Of a stretch of DNA of 64,000 bases, positions 13,801 to 27,600 are shown piece by piece. The notes beneath the pieces were generated by a model. It was not told where the DNA came from and searched no databases. It saw nothing but the letters and a program-made list of their open reading frames with translations. Both the position numbers and the translations under genes were made by a program. This DNA comes from Mesaphorura yosii (taxonomy: Eukaryota; Arthropoda; Collembola; Poduromorpha; Tullbergiidae), in assembly GCA_009869945.1 (NCBI GenBank), contig WIXG01000189.1:1-64000 (forward strand). The letters are read 5' to 3'. Positions within the stretch are counted from its first letter, which is position 1. Every line of letters begins with the position of its first letter.

Positions 13801-16800
13801 ACACTAAAGTTAAAGAAGAAAGACTTGATCTGAGATTTCTTAAACAGTGCACTGCCACTTCGCTGAACAATGAAAGTAACTTTGGGGTTCCAGTCCAGCA
13901 GCGTTAATTAAATAATTACATTGGCTGTATCACAAAACGCGGACACAAAAACTGACTTGACTTGTCGACTGACTACTCCATCGTGATATTGCTGATTCAG
14001 TTCACAATCATAATTTGAAGTCAAAGTTAATTTTAATAACAGACGAAGAAGACCAGCACAGTTTGAAATGCGTGGTTGGTTTGAGAGAAGCTCTTTCAAA
14101 GTCCGTCCGTGTCTTCGTCGTAGTATTTGTGTTATGTGTATGCTTCTCTCCTGCTTCAGCCTCGTCGTTCGTGTTGTATGATTTGATGTGATGTTGTTTT
14201 GTAGTAAAAAACATGTTATATAAAAGAGACGGAGATGGAAAGGAGAAGTGTATACGAGCTGTGCCGTGTATTTGGTGAGAAATCTCCATAGCCAGGCGTA
14301 GCATAGCGTAGTCAAACTTGGACTTGGACTCTTCTGCTCCATTATGTCGCTCGTACAGCTCGTAGTCGTAGCCTGCCTGCACGAACAGAATTCTACGAGT
14401 ACGTGTAGTACAGAGTGAATGTGAACGAGCCAGCCTAGTTGCCATCCAGAATGGAATCACGCCTTGAGCCATTTCCATTTGCCATTGCCATTTCACGGAC
14501 ATTACCTCAGTTTAGTTGCATCATGCCTGCTTTAACAGATCAGACGTACTCGTATTTCGTATCAGATTGATCTGCACCAATCTGGACATGGCTTTGATAG
14601 GACAGAGGAACCATCGAATGCTTTGCTAACGTCGGGCACTTGTGTTGCGGAAGAAAGCATGCTTTCTCTGATCTGCAAATACACTGAACAGCAGACAGAA
14701 AACGAAGCGCTTGGGCTTCATTGACTAATCTCAATGAACATTCCGGGTTATTCAGCCACTGCAGGATCAACAGAAGGATGTATTCGAAAAATTCGAATGT
14801 TATTTTGTTAAAATTAGCATTAGGATTGTTTAGCATGCAGGTGCCTTTGTGACTGACTGCCAAAACTTATCCTGAGTCACGCTGTATGTTTGTAACCTCA
14901 AAATTCGTAGCTGGTGCTATAAACCATAAATGTTTTATGTTCAACATTCAACTCTTCTGTCGCATTGACGGTGCAGTGTTATGATTTGTATTTCTAAATG
15001 CACAAGCTGCGATATACGATTATGGGTTGAGTGCCAGCGAGAGCGCAAAGTGTTTCTTTTTGAGTACCAAAATCACTATCCAAAATCATCTTTCTTTCTT
15101 AAAATTGTACGCACGTATATATAAGTACAAGCTGCGAACTGCGTGCTATTGGGTTAGAAAGGAAGGCAAAGTTAAGCTAAAGCGCAGTCGACGACTCGCC
15201 TCGACTGTTTCCAATTGTGTTGCTATACGGAATGTAATGCAAGTGCTAGTCAGCGAAACAATTACTACGCTATGCCATGGCTCAATCCACTGAATCCACT
15301 ATGAAAATACCGAAGCAGTGCTTCGTGTTGCTGGTACAGCATAGGCATGCCATGGATTTCGATAGCTATGTATAAAAGGTCTTTCCGGCTTCTGTACACT
15401 CGCGATTTCATCCACAATGAGCATGTTTCGGTTCGAGACTTATTTCCATGCTGTTTTTGAATAACTCATGTCATAACTGAACTAAGGCAGACATTCTGAC
15501 CTTGCGATACGATTTGGGATTGAATCCGCTAAGCTTGCGACTCGATAACTCCATGCATGGCCGAGATCTAAAATGTCAATAGCTTGGCCTGCTTCCTTGC
15601 ACGTAAAAATCGAAAAGACTGAAGAGGAGCTTGTCTGCTAGATAGCAGGCTACAAATATTGATCTTGCCTCCGATGATCTTCATGCTAATTACATGCATG
15701 CACAGGTATTCATAGTCTGGCTCAGGATTAAAGGCCTCGTCTCGGTAGAAGGACACCAAGCCCGGAACCTGCAGGGAAAGTAGTTCAAGAGTTCATACTT
15801 CCAGGTTCCGTGTACCTCATTCGGCTTTCTCTTCCAGCTCCGTCGATTGACTGCAGCCAGCCATCCCGCGAGCATTGATCCAGCCTTGCACTCGCATATA
15901 AATACTACGAAGCAAAGCGAGGCAAGCAATATCCACATTCGGACTAACAGTTTACTGTTGAGTCGAGTTCCTGGCTTTAATGAAAGCATACATCATGGCT
16001 CCTCCTTTCGCTCTGGCTCGAACTTGGTCCAATCGTACTGAACCTGTACCCACATTTGTTCATTCACACATCGCATCCCATCGGGTTCTTCACATGCATG
16101 TGTTGAGTTTGGTTCGTGTTCGTGAGGTTCGCAAAACACAAGCCGTTCTGTTCCCACTGTTGCTGCCCGAGAAATGAACTCTCTGCTGTACATCATCATC
16201 TCTGGGCCGCGCTGTCCGCCATGTAGCACTTTCCTTTTTATCAGTTCGGAAGGATTCGTTACAAATTCACTTGTTTCACGAATGGTCATCATGCGCTGAG
16301 CTTGTCTCGGCCTCAAGTTCGAGGCAAATGCAATCTGTCCATGATCTACTAATAGTAAATGGAGTGCTGGCTAATTAGACGTCTCTTGCAGATGTGCCAT
16401 AAAATGAATTGATGCCACACACTATACCACTGCACTGCTTACAAAGATTGCGAGAGTGTTGCTGCATCGCCACGGCCAAGACTATACTTAACTCTGACCC
16501 GGACCCAAGTTACATCAATTAACCTTTGTTCGATTATATAGTATGCGAAATGAAATTGCGACACCCGACGCATTTATTTGCGCCGTGCTGTCTGAAGTTC
16601 TATGGACTGGGCTTTTGGCCATAAAAACATTGCATTGCACATGGCGACAAAGAAACACCGCTTGCCTCTAGTAAAGAACGAAAAGTCCGGCCAAGCCATG
16701 GAATTTGGAATGAATGGAAATGAATGAATCATGGCCCGCCATGGCCCATGGTCGTAGTCGAAGCAAAACACTGCATACAAGCAGTGAAAGTTCCCTGCCT

Positions 16801-19800
16801 CCCTGCCAGTGGGAATAGGAGGAATTTTGTTGCAAATGGTATCCCCGCTTCATATTTTTATTGGTGTGTTTGCTTATGTTGTTATGCTGCTGGTCTGCAA
16901 CGAACGAATGCGTTTTCATTTAAAACCCTTTCGTTGTGTCATGATTACAGCATCGCGGTATGGCATGGCATAGCATAAGAAGTTGACTAAATGGCCAAGC
17001 CGTGCAAGTGCAGAACTAGCAAGCAGCAACTACGTATGTGATGCTTGTGCGTACGTGTGTGTCCAGTATTGCTCGAGATGCGATGTGGCAGCAAGATTGC
17101 AAGAATCTCTGAATGTAAAAAAATTATAATTCTTATTCGTGTCGTACAAATGAAATTGCCTTGAGCTCTTCCTCAACCCAACATAACATCATCGGTACCA
17201 GCACACTGCGGCTTCAGTCCAAAGTGAAGAACGAACGTTAATTTCAACTCGTACGAGTACCTGAAGAAGAACACCGAGTCGGCCGTCGGTTGAGTTGAGT
17301 ACAAAAAACTAGAGCTCTTGAATTACAATACAGTTTTATAACGCCAATTTGTTGGCATGTACCTCGCGTATTAGCTTCGCGGATTATTATTCATCCACCT
17401 TTCGTCGATACTTGAAGTGCGAATCAAAGATGAATAAAATTTTGATGGTATCTTTGATGTGCACGCAGGCAATAAATAAAATCATGTATTCGGTGGCTGC
17501 TTTGATGTAATTTCATTTTCTTATGAATTCTCTGGTGATTTCTGTGCAGAATTCTTCAATGCAGTTACACAGCAGGTACACGAAACATGAGGACAAGTAA
17601 TGTTGGATTGGTAAATTCTATTCTGAATTTCAACGAGAAGACGAAGAAATGTATTCAAATTGAGGAGTATGAACCCAACAATATCGCAATAATGCTGTCC
17701 TCTAAATATTTAAAACCGTCATTCTTATTTCTGACTCTCTTGTTCTTTGACCATTTATTATGTATGATTTGCGAACTGTGCCCAATAATTGCAGGACGAG
17801 TTGGAAGACTGTAATTTGCAAATTTAAATTACCCCAAAGTATCAAGTCATGATTTCAGCAAATCACAAGAACACAGTGCATTTGCACTACGAATGCCGTA
17901 TCGCCATCACGAGTTGAAATATTGAACTCTGAAAATGCGAAGGAACGACTTGCGTGCCATGAACTTTGCAGAGCAGAGCATAATGATGACTCACTCAATC
18001 AGATCGTACTTTCATCCGTGTCACAGTAAACATTGTACCACTTGAAAAGTAATGTACCGTACGTGGATTACTATTCGCACTTCCTCGTATTATACGATTT
18101 GCCAAAACATTCTCCAATTTAGTTTATTTTGTCAAACTTTCCACGGCACACGTAACAGGCAACTCGTAATATTTCGATTGTATAAAGTTTTAATGAGCCC
18201 CTGGCACACCAAGTACCTAACGCCTGAATTATGAAGAACGACAACCAGAAATGGCCTTGGTCGTCACGGTCTCAAGCAACCATGATGAAACTACCCGGAA
18301 AAATGAATCATCCTGCTAGTCTCATTATCTGATAGACGTCGGAATGAGGGCGGCATCGGAAACATGATTCCAGCAATTCCAAGCAAGTATTTCCACCTTC
18401 TCCCACATTTCCATGAAAAACAGATATCCATTACCTTGTTTTCATGTCTGCGTAATTTTGGAGAAACTTACACACAGATTAGACAATGCAACTAGGAAAA
18501 GTCACGAGAAAGCTGGAAGCAGACAGCAGGCAACAAGTAACGCGATAGTACGGATCATATTCGGACATGATTTTTGTGTGACAAAGTACAAGGTTGTTTA
18601 TGCCCATCCGTGCTCGTCAACTCGTCACTCATGCTCATAAATGTCATTGTCTGTCAATCACATGCGCAATACCAGTAGCAGCAGCAAGGAGGAGCTTCTT
18701 TGATTTTCATTTCAAGTTTTGCAAACCAAACACGCATTTCAACTTCACAGCATCTATCACACATCATGTATGCATAGTTAGCACAGCGCAAGATGCATAA
18801 AATCACTTGTATTTTATTTTTTGTTTACTGAATTCGTTCGGATTCATAAATGTAAAATATTTTTATAAAAAGACATGAATTCGTCTCAATTTTCTACCAC
18901 ATGATAAACTTTAACCCATGATGGCCATGGTATCGCCATGCCTGTCCTCGCGAGGCACGTAGGACCGTTGTTGTTTTTGCCGTCCCGTAATGCACGATGA
19001 ACAGATTTGCAAATTATTTATTTTGCAGGCAAACTTGAATACGAACTTTTGCGGGCCATCACCGTAATCCATTTCGTCTGCCGTTGCTGTGTCGTGTAAA
19101 ATATGCAAAACTAGGCTACGAGCTTCGAATTGAAGAGCGGATGAAAAAACACAGGCACAAGGTCTCGGTTTGATTACAATATGCATAGTTAGTTTGCGCT
19201 AGTGCCATGAAACGGTGGAACATGGAAGAGACTTGTGAGAGTGTAGATACTAGACCAGGACTAGGACGCACAGCTAAATAGACAACTTTAATAAAAAAGG
19301 GTTTTTAAATCAATCAATGAAGACTCTTCTTTATTCGTCTTCTGGCTTCGCTTCGGCCTGCTTGGCTGATTCGCTGGCTCAGTACATGAATTGCAGGCAA
19401 TGGAAAGACGCGAATGAAAATGGATATTTTATAACGTAGCAAGTAGCCAGTCCGTGTACGTGCCTCAGATGTAGCTGGCTTGGCCAAGTCAAAAACTGCT
19501 GAGGAACATGCGGAGTGCATAGGCGTCAAAGTGACACAGTTCTTGAAGCCAGAGCCAGACAAGTGCATGGACAAGTACACGGAAGAGTACAACGTAGAAC
19601 CTCGTAGAAATAAAAATTGGCAGTGCCCAACCTGCTAAGCTAGCCGAGGCTTTAAATTGCCACAGATTCTATTTTCAAGGAGCTGCTTACCTCTGTTGGG
19701 CGACAAGAAAAGCAAGGGCTCAATGATGAATGAACTTAAATGAAGAATGAAGAATGAAAGTGAATCTGATCTTTGTTTACTATTGTTCATTCTTGTCTAG

Positions 19801-20212
19801 CTGTTTTCTGCGGTATCAACCAGAGGGTAGGGTCGTTCCGAAAGTAAGGCTGCGTCAAGCGCCATGAAACAACGTTTTCTACGCCTGGCCCAGCCTTTGT
19901 GATTATAGTTCTGGTTCATAAGGGAAATATTATCAATTTATATTGTTCAGTTAAGGTAACACGACAATTTGTTGGTAGCCAGTACGTAATGCCACAAACA
20001 AACTCAGTTTCGTCGATGTGAACTTATGATCGATAGTTCAGCCTCGATGAAAGTAGTCATAGAAGAAGCTCGACCTAGCAGCTAATCCCGCTAATCTGGA
20101 AATATTGACACCAAGTCAGACCGAGTTATATAGTTGCAGCTTCAGCCCCTCCGCACTCTATTTATCTGCCTGTTTATTTATCCTATTAATCCAGTCAACA
20201 CTATTCATCGCA
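10814..20212. other. Long stretch without a supportable gene, between capicua and the gene at 20.2 kb
   Basis: About 9.4 kb with no exon chain that I can support. Scattered open frames of 60-164 codons, including overlapping minus-strand ones at 13,908-14,502, have no recognisable domains and overlap one another in different frames. The region probably contains upstream non-coding exon(s), introns and the promoter of capicua. A plus-strand TATAAAAGG lies at about 15,371 but no gene follows it. GCCATGCC/GGCATGGC words recur here (near 15,275, 15,345, 16,695, 16,957 and 18,920). Confidence 0.5.
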
Positions 20213-21381
20213 ATGCCCGACATCAATATCCACCAGGAGCCCAGCTCCGCCACAATTGCACCTGCACCTGAGCCATTGCGGACAACCGTGAAAGATGTGA
20301 CAGATACTGTTAATGAAGAACAGCACGACCATTCTTCAAGATTTGGGGCACACTTCAGTACCGGGAATCAACGGTCAGAATCTCGGTACCACCACGAGAC
20401 ACCGCGAGGTTGTGGTGCCGGTGTTAACATTAGTGCAGTTCAAAACAAGATCCTGAGCCTTCCTCCAGAAAAACTGAGCATGTTCAATGGACCATTTCTT
20501 TACCAATTGCGTGCTGGTAGGAGTTTGCAGCAGCTGTCTCACTTTATCGCACACTTATGACTTTGGCTGATTGCGTGCAGGTTCGTTTGGCGATGTTTAT
20601 GATGAAATCCCCTGGCGTGTGATGGTAAAATCATCGATATTTGATCTGATTTGGAGTTTATAAATTACTGGAAGCTGGAACTAACAATAAATTCCAGGTT
20701 GGATTGGATTGTGAGAGGAATCGCGATCCCATTGACAGATCAGTTCAAGGAAGGTCTTACAATAATGGTGTCCTACTTCACAACGTATGATATCATGCTA
20801 TCAATGCAGCAATGATACTCGATCTAATTAATCTCCGAGATATTCCTCTGTTTTGTTTATTTTAGTGTTACGAGGAACGACAATACATGCGCAATCACCG
20901 AACTCCTATTTCTCAGGTAAGACAAGACGCGCCATCACGCAAACGACATACTACTTACTTGCTGTTCGTGGTTTGCAGTACCGTCATATGTACACAACCA
21001 CGTATGGTGAAACCATTGGAAGGAAGCGTGTGTGCAATAAAGAACGAGCACATCTTCAAACGATGAAAGGTTAAACATCGGAAGCCCGTGCTGGGAAACT
21101 TAAGCAGCTATTCTTAAGCAGCTGGGTTAATGTTCTGACAAATTGTCTGTTTTTCACATTTAGCTTATGCATTAAGTACTACTCCGGTGTATCAACCTGA
21201 GCTGAATGTTGACATGCTGCGCTGCTGTGTCCCCAAACCTGAAGAATGTTTGTATGCCGAAGCAAAGGATGCTTATCCTAAGCAGGTGGCAAGACAGAAG
21301 CGAATGGACGACGCTGTCGATCCTTCGAAGGAAGTCAAGTACAATACCAAAGATTTAGCAAAGTGCAAAGATTGGCCATGA
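20213..21381 (+). CDS. Uncharacterised 264-aa protein, six exons
   Basis: I do not recognise this protein. Exons 20213-20516, 20581-20624, 20698-20784, 20866-20916, 20979-21069 and 21164-21381 are bounded by GT-AG sites with good acceptors (GTGCAG, TTCCAG, TTTTAG, TTGCAG, TTTAG). They join without a stop into 795 nt. The start is the ATG of MPDINIHQEP; an in-frame upstream ATG at 20,105 would add a hydrophobic leader and is less likely. The N-terminal third is Ser/Pro/His-rich. The middle (FGDVYDEIPWRVM, CYEERQYMRNHR, YRHMYTTTYGETIGRK) is rich in Tyr and Arg. The C-terminus carries CC...C spacing (MLRCCVPKPEECLY) and ends KCKDWP. No membrane segment or signal peptide is evident. Small, basic and Tyr/Pro-rich, it could be a structural or complex-accessory subunit, but that is a guess. 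An AATAAA follows at 21,504. Confidence 0.75.
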
Positions 21382-21503
21382 AATTGGAGGTGGCTTTGAA
21401 CATAATTATTTTTGAAGAAAACTCGTCTCGATCGCCATTGTACAGCCACAGTAAAAATCTTCATTTCTGTCTTTAATTGGTGCTTTCAAGCTTTCCATTT
21501 TTG

Positions 21504-21509
21504 AATAAA
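21504..21509 (+). other. Polyadenylation signal AATAAA of the 20.2-kb gene
   Basis: A perfect AATAAA hexamer lies 123 nt after the stop codon at 21,379-21,381 on the same strand. It is the first such hexamer after the stop. Confidence 0.6.
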
Positions 21510-21895
21510 TTAGACAATTCTGTGGTGGATTTAATCTTCAAGAAGGAAATCGACAGAATCCTACGAATTTTTAACATTCTGAGCAATCTGTGAGATGAAA
21601 TTCGAGTGCAATTAGTGGTTTCATATCAGACTAGTCAGACCCTTTGCAGTATTTATCATTAGAAACTGCCGTAATGAAGATGAAATGGAGACGCGAGCTT
21701 GATTTTTAAGCGTGGGGTTGGAATTAATTTCTTTTAGAACTTTAAAATAGGCATGAAACCAAATCTAAAGCAATCTAAGGTGCAATTTGTGATGAATGGG
21801 AGCAGAGCGAATCGAGAATCGGTACTTGAGAATTACTAGTTGAGCAACCCTCACTTCATATGATTCATTTACAATTTCATTTTTGATTATCGCTA

Positions 21896-21919
21896 ATATA
21901 TATATATATATATATATAA
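21896..21919. repeat. TA dinucleotide microsatellite
   Basis: An uninterrupted run of about 12 TA units is followed by the related imperfect stretch ATATAATAATAAA. It is a simple-sequence repeat in the intergenic region. Confidence 0.9.
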
Positions 21920-24474
21920 TATAATAAATTTCACGATTTCGTTATATGTCCAAATCGGAATTTTGTCCATAAACACCTTTGGGTATTTCTTCATTTACGC
22001 TTGTATTATTTCAAAAGGAATGGGCTGATTTAATACTTGTCATTTCACCGGCATTATTCAGGAAGCTGCAACTGCGAACGACAAATGTGCAGTACTGAAT
22101 GAGGAACAGATCATGGTAATCAATGTCCAAACACTTACATTCTTGCCTTTGTGAATCTGATCTGATAGTATCTACGTCTCCCATCAATATTAATTAATCA
22201 TGATAACCACCTCTCACGGTGAATGTCCACGACTGTAGGGTGGCTGTATGATAGAGGGCTTTATGAATTGCGCAAGTTTAACAATAGTCTCGTCCCCACT
22301 CCGTTCGGTGTCTTTCATGGCACGCCGACACGCTTGTACTCACAAAAATGGCAGCAGATTGTGTGGATTCAATTTTTGTTGCGATTCTTGTTCATATTCA
22401 TGCGTCAGGTCATTTTAGCTGTAGTCACAACACCAGCGATAATTTACAGGTGAGATAGTGTGAAAAGGAAGACATGATTCATGTAATTAATCATTGTCAA
22501 GATGCGTATTACTTTTTACATTAAAATATTCCAAACCACGCGAACACTCACATACACACTTCACAACCTGTTTCATATTTACAGCACTGCACTGGCTGAT
22601 ACGGGAAATGTGGGACCATCGCGTTACTTTCCTAATTTAAATTGGTTAGATGCTCACAAGCTAAGAGATCGGAGGGATTGCAGATTTAGTAGCGATGTCT
22701 ACGTCTTCTCGGCTCGTCCAATTGCAACCCCTTCAAGAAACAATTTATCATTTATCAGTATCAGAAGTAAAAATGAATGTCTCGTTAACGCAACGTGTAA
22801 AACTGCTACGTCCAATTTGAATTGTGCCACGGCGACGATCTCACGTAACGAAGCTAACCGTAACCGTATTAAGGTCTGCTCCTCGCTATTGTTGCAGGTA
22901 GAGACCCGATAAAATACACAACACAAGTTACATTTGTTATCTAATCAATGAAATCCATCATCTTGGTTACAAATAGATTTTTATATTAACTCAACTCTCT
23001 CAAGCCTTTCCAAGAATGATATTGAAGTTGATTATATTAATGAGTTCATTAGACGCTGAGACTCGGCTCCGCTTTAATTTTAGTATTCAAGGTTCGTAAG
23101 TTTGCTTAATCAGCTCGTCAAAACATGTCAAATCAAATATTTATTTACTTGTTCCAACTTCTCCTCACCGTACTCAATGCGTATGCAAGATACGATGCGT
23201 ACGCTTTCGTACTTATGATCATCAATTTGATCTTATAAATGAATTGTTGGGGATTGTCCTAAATAATTGTGAAGTTTGATGAGAAGATACAGTGAACGGT
23301 TGCAGGATAATAAATGATCTCGCTTTTAGTGTATCAAAACTTAAGAAATTGAACTTGAGCAGTGTATGATGAAAACTGGATATCATTGCAAGGCCTGATA
23401 ATGATAACGTATCAAATCAAACACAGGAAGGACGCCATCGCAAGGTCTCTTGATTATTTGTCATTCCAATTTATCGAATGACAACGAAAAGTAAGTCGTC
23501 GACTGGTTTAAGCTAGAATTACGTCTTAAGGTAAAGGTGTGGCCAACTAAAGTTTTGACTGAAATGCCGTGAGCAGAATCAACATTAGCTTGAAACTTTT
23601 GCAAGCCAAGACTTCAGCCCTGAATAAAGAGAGAAAACGATTTGAACAATTCATCGTTTATTGCTATGCATGTTCGAGAAACAGATAAGACCCGAAAGCG
23701 AATACTGCAAAGAGAATTCAATTCATAACTAGACTTCGCGGTCGGTGCCAGAAACAAGTCAAACTTCGATTGAAGTAGTGGCTAACAAGCAGTAACTAGA
23801 AAACACCACATGCGTTTCCTTTCTGACTTCCTTTCCAAGTTTGGAAAGCAGACTTTCCGGATACCCGTATTGGAATAATGAAAATATATGGGATCCATTT
23901 TACCTATTATCGTCGCATTTTTGTAACCTCTGGAAATTAATAATTTTGTTGTAAGCACTCACACCCAGCGCCAGCCACCAATTTTACTTATGTGCTACAC
24001 CGCATACAAAGCGACGATGATGTGTGATTTTAGCTCGTATAGTTACTTTTATACGATTTTCATCAGAATAGAGAATTAATGACTTGGGACTGTTGAGACC
24101 CCTGGGCTAAGTACAAAGAGAAAGAGCATGCAGGAGAGAAAAGCGAAAATGAAAGGCGTCAATTAGGCGGTCATAAATCTTTATTTCAATTAGGCGTGTT
24201 ATGTGCTACACAGCGCTGTGTGGCAGGGCGAACAATTACCTTTTCTACAGCACGAATGCCTAAAATCCTTATCTTTGTAATGACTTTGGAGAAACAATGA
24301 GCGACAACACGCTCGACTGTGGTCGGCTTATTGTAAGAAACTTTTGATAGCAATCAAAGTGCAAATCCTGCCCTTTTGCACTTTTTTTCCGTGTTTAACA
24401 ACTTTGTGCAAATATTGGACGACGTTTCGTTCCGTGTATTATATTAATCTGAATCGTTAACCACCGGCCGATTC

Positions 24475-24634
24475 TTGAATTACCGTAAAATCCGGTTTAT
24501 TACGGGAGCTGTTGCATTGTTTCAATGGCTCAAATTTGGCGGGGATCACAGCGAAATAAAGCGGCATGCTGTTGTATACCGAATTGCCGTAGTAAACCGA
24601 ATTGCCGTAGTAAACCGAATTTTACGGTATTCAA
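24475..24634. mobile_element. MITE-like element with about 30-bp imperfect terminal inverted repeats
   Basis: The left end reads TTGAATTACCGTAAAATCCG and continues GTTTATTACGG. The reverse complement of the right end reads TTGAATACCGTAAAATTCGG and continues TTTACTACGG. The two arms differ by one indel and two substitutions over about 30 bp. Next to the right arm an 18-bp unit, CCGAATTGCCGTAGTAAA, is present twice in tandem (24,579-24,596 and 24,597-24,614) and partly a third time inside the arm. The roughly 100-bp interior has no open frame. The structure fits a non-autonomous DNA-transposon derivative or a long hairpin. I see no clear target-site duplication, so the exact ends and superfamily are unknown. 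Confidence 0.7.
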
Positions 24635-27600
24635 AGTAATTTCAATTTCTGGCTAATCGCTTTAATCTTATTGAATAATGGCTTGGACGCAGAGAAACTC
24701 TAATTTTGATAATTTCATTGAATCACGCTTTTATGTTGCTACACTTCTTTATTATTTCCTCTCACCTCATTTAATCGTTAATCCCGGTGAGATTCTATTA
24801 TCAGCAGCATCAACACTTTCTCAAAACGTTGGTGGTTTGCAGTAACGTGTAATTATATGGCAGCAAGGTGGCGGAGGTGCATATTTATGAACCTCACATC
24901 ACTTAAATTAAGACCCACATTCACCGTTTACTTTTGAAATCACCCACGTCTCCTTCGTTGAGGGCACGAACGATTGTTATTTATTAAGTGGAACAAATTA
25001 CACTAATACTCACTCACATGTGGGTTATTCACACCTCACCAGCAAAGGGCAATATACAATAGCAGCAAAGTTAAGTGGTGTGAGGCATAAAAGCTGGTGC
25101 ATTAACTAGTATGATTTATGTTGAATTATCAAAATCAGAATTAGTTTGAACAAATTGAAAGCCATAACATGTACGCGGACGCGTTTCCAGTTGCAAGTTG
25201 CAACCGCGCCCTCAGGAAGCATTCGAACCGATTCCTGGATTCTTCAAACATCAAGCATTGTGTGCATGATCGGTTTCTTAAGGCTCTGATCAAAGGAAGA
25301 TGAGACAGCCAATCGCAAGACAAATGTCAGATTATTAATCACTTTGATCCAATTTAAATTGATATATTGACAAACTCTGCTCGATTTCGTCACAACGCTC
25401 GGCGACAGCCAACCTCAGGCTATTATTGCAACATAAGGGTTCGAAAACAACAACAGCAAGGAAGGTAGTCACCGGAAAACCAATCTTCAGCTTCGGGATA
25501 CCATGTTTTGCCTCAGAGGAAGGTGTCAGGTTCAAGTAGAGAAGCAATTTGTCATTTGTTCTCAGGTTCATTTATCAAATCAGAATTTTGAAGACAAGGC
25601 AACTCCACGAGATAGCAAAGGAGCGTCCGTGCTCTCGCATTCGTTTCCATTATAGTAAAATAATCAGTCGCATACCAGTACAGTGTTGCAGTTGCAGGCA
25701 TTCGACATCACAAGGACTTTGATCGCTTAGGCTCACCATTCAAGTCTAATCTACATCATACTAAGCTTCTTACGTTGATAAAATTCTACTGTGTAATTGC
25801 AAGACAATAATAATTTCGCACCTAAAGTACATAGTCATAAAGCCGTAAGGCACAGTTTTTCTCATGGAGAATAATTCACAAATATAACGGCAGAGTTTTA
25901 TTGCAACGTTTTGCAGACAAAATCTGAATTCAAATGTTTGTAAAAGAGTTTACTGGCTGGGTTACGGTTATGAGTTTATACAGTGGAGGACAGAAGAGGG
26001 GATTGGTGCCACCATTAATCTAAATAGTTTACCATGTCATTGTCACCGTGGGGTTCATCGCTTTCGCCATCAAGTCCTCACATTCTCTCCTCTTTATCCG
26101 GTTAAAAGATCTACACACTGACCTCAAATGGAGATGCCATTCCCGATTCCGCCTCTTCTCAGTACCCATGCGTACTGTTTTGAGCTGTGGAAGAGCTTTG
26201 AATCTCTAAAGTCGAATTTCTCACACCACCACAATCGGACATCCCACGATCCTCGCTGTGCTCATTGTACGTAAACAAAGCGACAATGCCATATCACATG
26301 TCGATTCTTACTGCACTCATTGCAGTGAATAACACCCTCTTGATCGAAATACTATTATGACACGTTTACAATTCCTTAGCTTGACCCTTGCGCACCATTT
26401 CTTAAGATGCTGAGTTACTTTTTCTCACATAAATCCTTAACCCGTGATATAAAGGGATTGCGACTGCGGTTTGGTTTAGAGATTTGAATTTCTGTACAAA
26501 ACTTGAGACATGTGGGGAGAATTGTGAGAAGATTGTGAAAGAAAGTCCAACCTGTAGCAGTATATTCACACCATTTTAGATCTTTTCGTCTCCAAATCCT
26601 TTCTTACAAAATTTATAACCACGAGCTCCGAAATGGGCAGCCCTTAATTCGTGATTAAGTCATTCCTTCTCCTGTCACATAAATATTATTGTTGGCTTCT
26701 TGTGTTAACACTGTCATAACTAACTGTAATCATAAAAAGAATCAAGTCCCAAAAGGCGCAGATGACACAATAGAACGGTTAAATGAATAGAGAAAAGGCA
26801 GAACACATTTCGAGTCAATCCTTTAAATCACAAGCGCAACGACTTGACCTTTCCCAAAGCCCCTTTCTTTTTTCGTCATGTCAAATTGGTACAGAAGTAC
26901 AGACTCGGCATTTCTTTCATTCACGCCAGAGTCATATAAACACACGTATTCACTCAAGCCTCGTCTGAGAAGCACACGTATTTTATGTATGAGTGGGAAA
27001 GTGCATGGCTTCATTCTATGGGTTAAAAAATTCGTGAAAAGGGTAAAAATGTAAAAAGATGGAAGTTTCCACCAACCCTTTTCTTAGCTTGGTAGAATTG
27101 CGCATTATCGTCTGGTATCACATGAGCACTAACATTCGAACTTTTGCACTCATTTTGTACAGTGACATGCATGAAATTAGAATATTGAGGCTGCCTGGGT
27201 AATTTTCCTATGGAAGGATGTTTTCGATGACTGATTTTGTCAATGAAAGATAAGTTCAGCATGCGCACATGCATGGAAGATATCCTTGTTGAAGATTTGG
27301 TTTCCACATCTGGAATCGGAGCCGGGTTCTGGAGCTTGGATGCTGGATCTCAGGAAACTTGAGCCGTGTACTAGTGTTGTAAAATCGCTTCGAAAAATCT
27401 TTAAAAAGTGCCTAATGTTTACAGATCGAAATCAGCATCGAAAATTGCGCCTGCGCCTGTGTCTGTACTGCTCTTTCTTATTTATGAATGAATCTTTCCA
27501 ATTTCCTTTCTCCCACACTGCTTGAAAGACAAGGGCTGACAAAGTGAAGAGGAAGAGGCTCAGAAGAAAGACGTGAAGTTGTATTTATTGTTGGCAGCGC

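Noticed and set aside
13908-14502. Overlapping minus-strand open frames of 144 and 164 codons
   Set aside because: They overlap in different frames, have no recognisable domain, and no splice context links them. They may be part of a capicua 5' exon but not coding.
15371-15379. Plus-strand TATAAAAGG resembling a TATA box
   Set aside because: No exon or open frame that I can support follows within a reasonable distance. An isolated TATA-like word is not evidence of a promoter.
22502-22912. 136-codon plus-strand open frame downstream of the 20.2-kb gene
   Set aside because: It lies beyond that gene's stop and AATAAA, its composition is not protein-like, and the opposite strand is also partly open.
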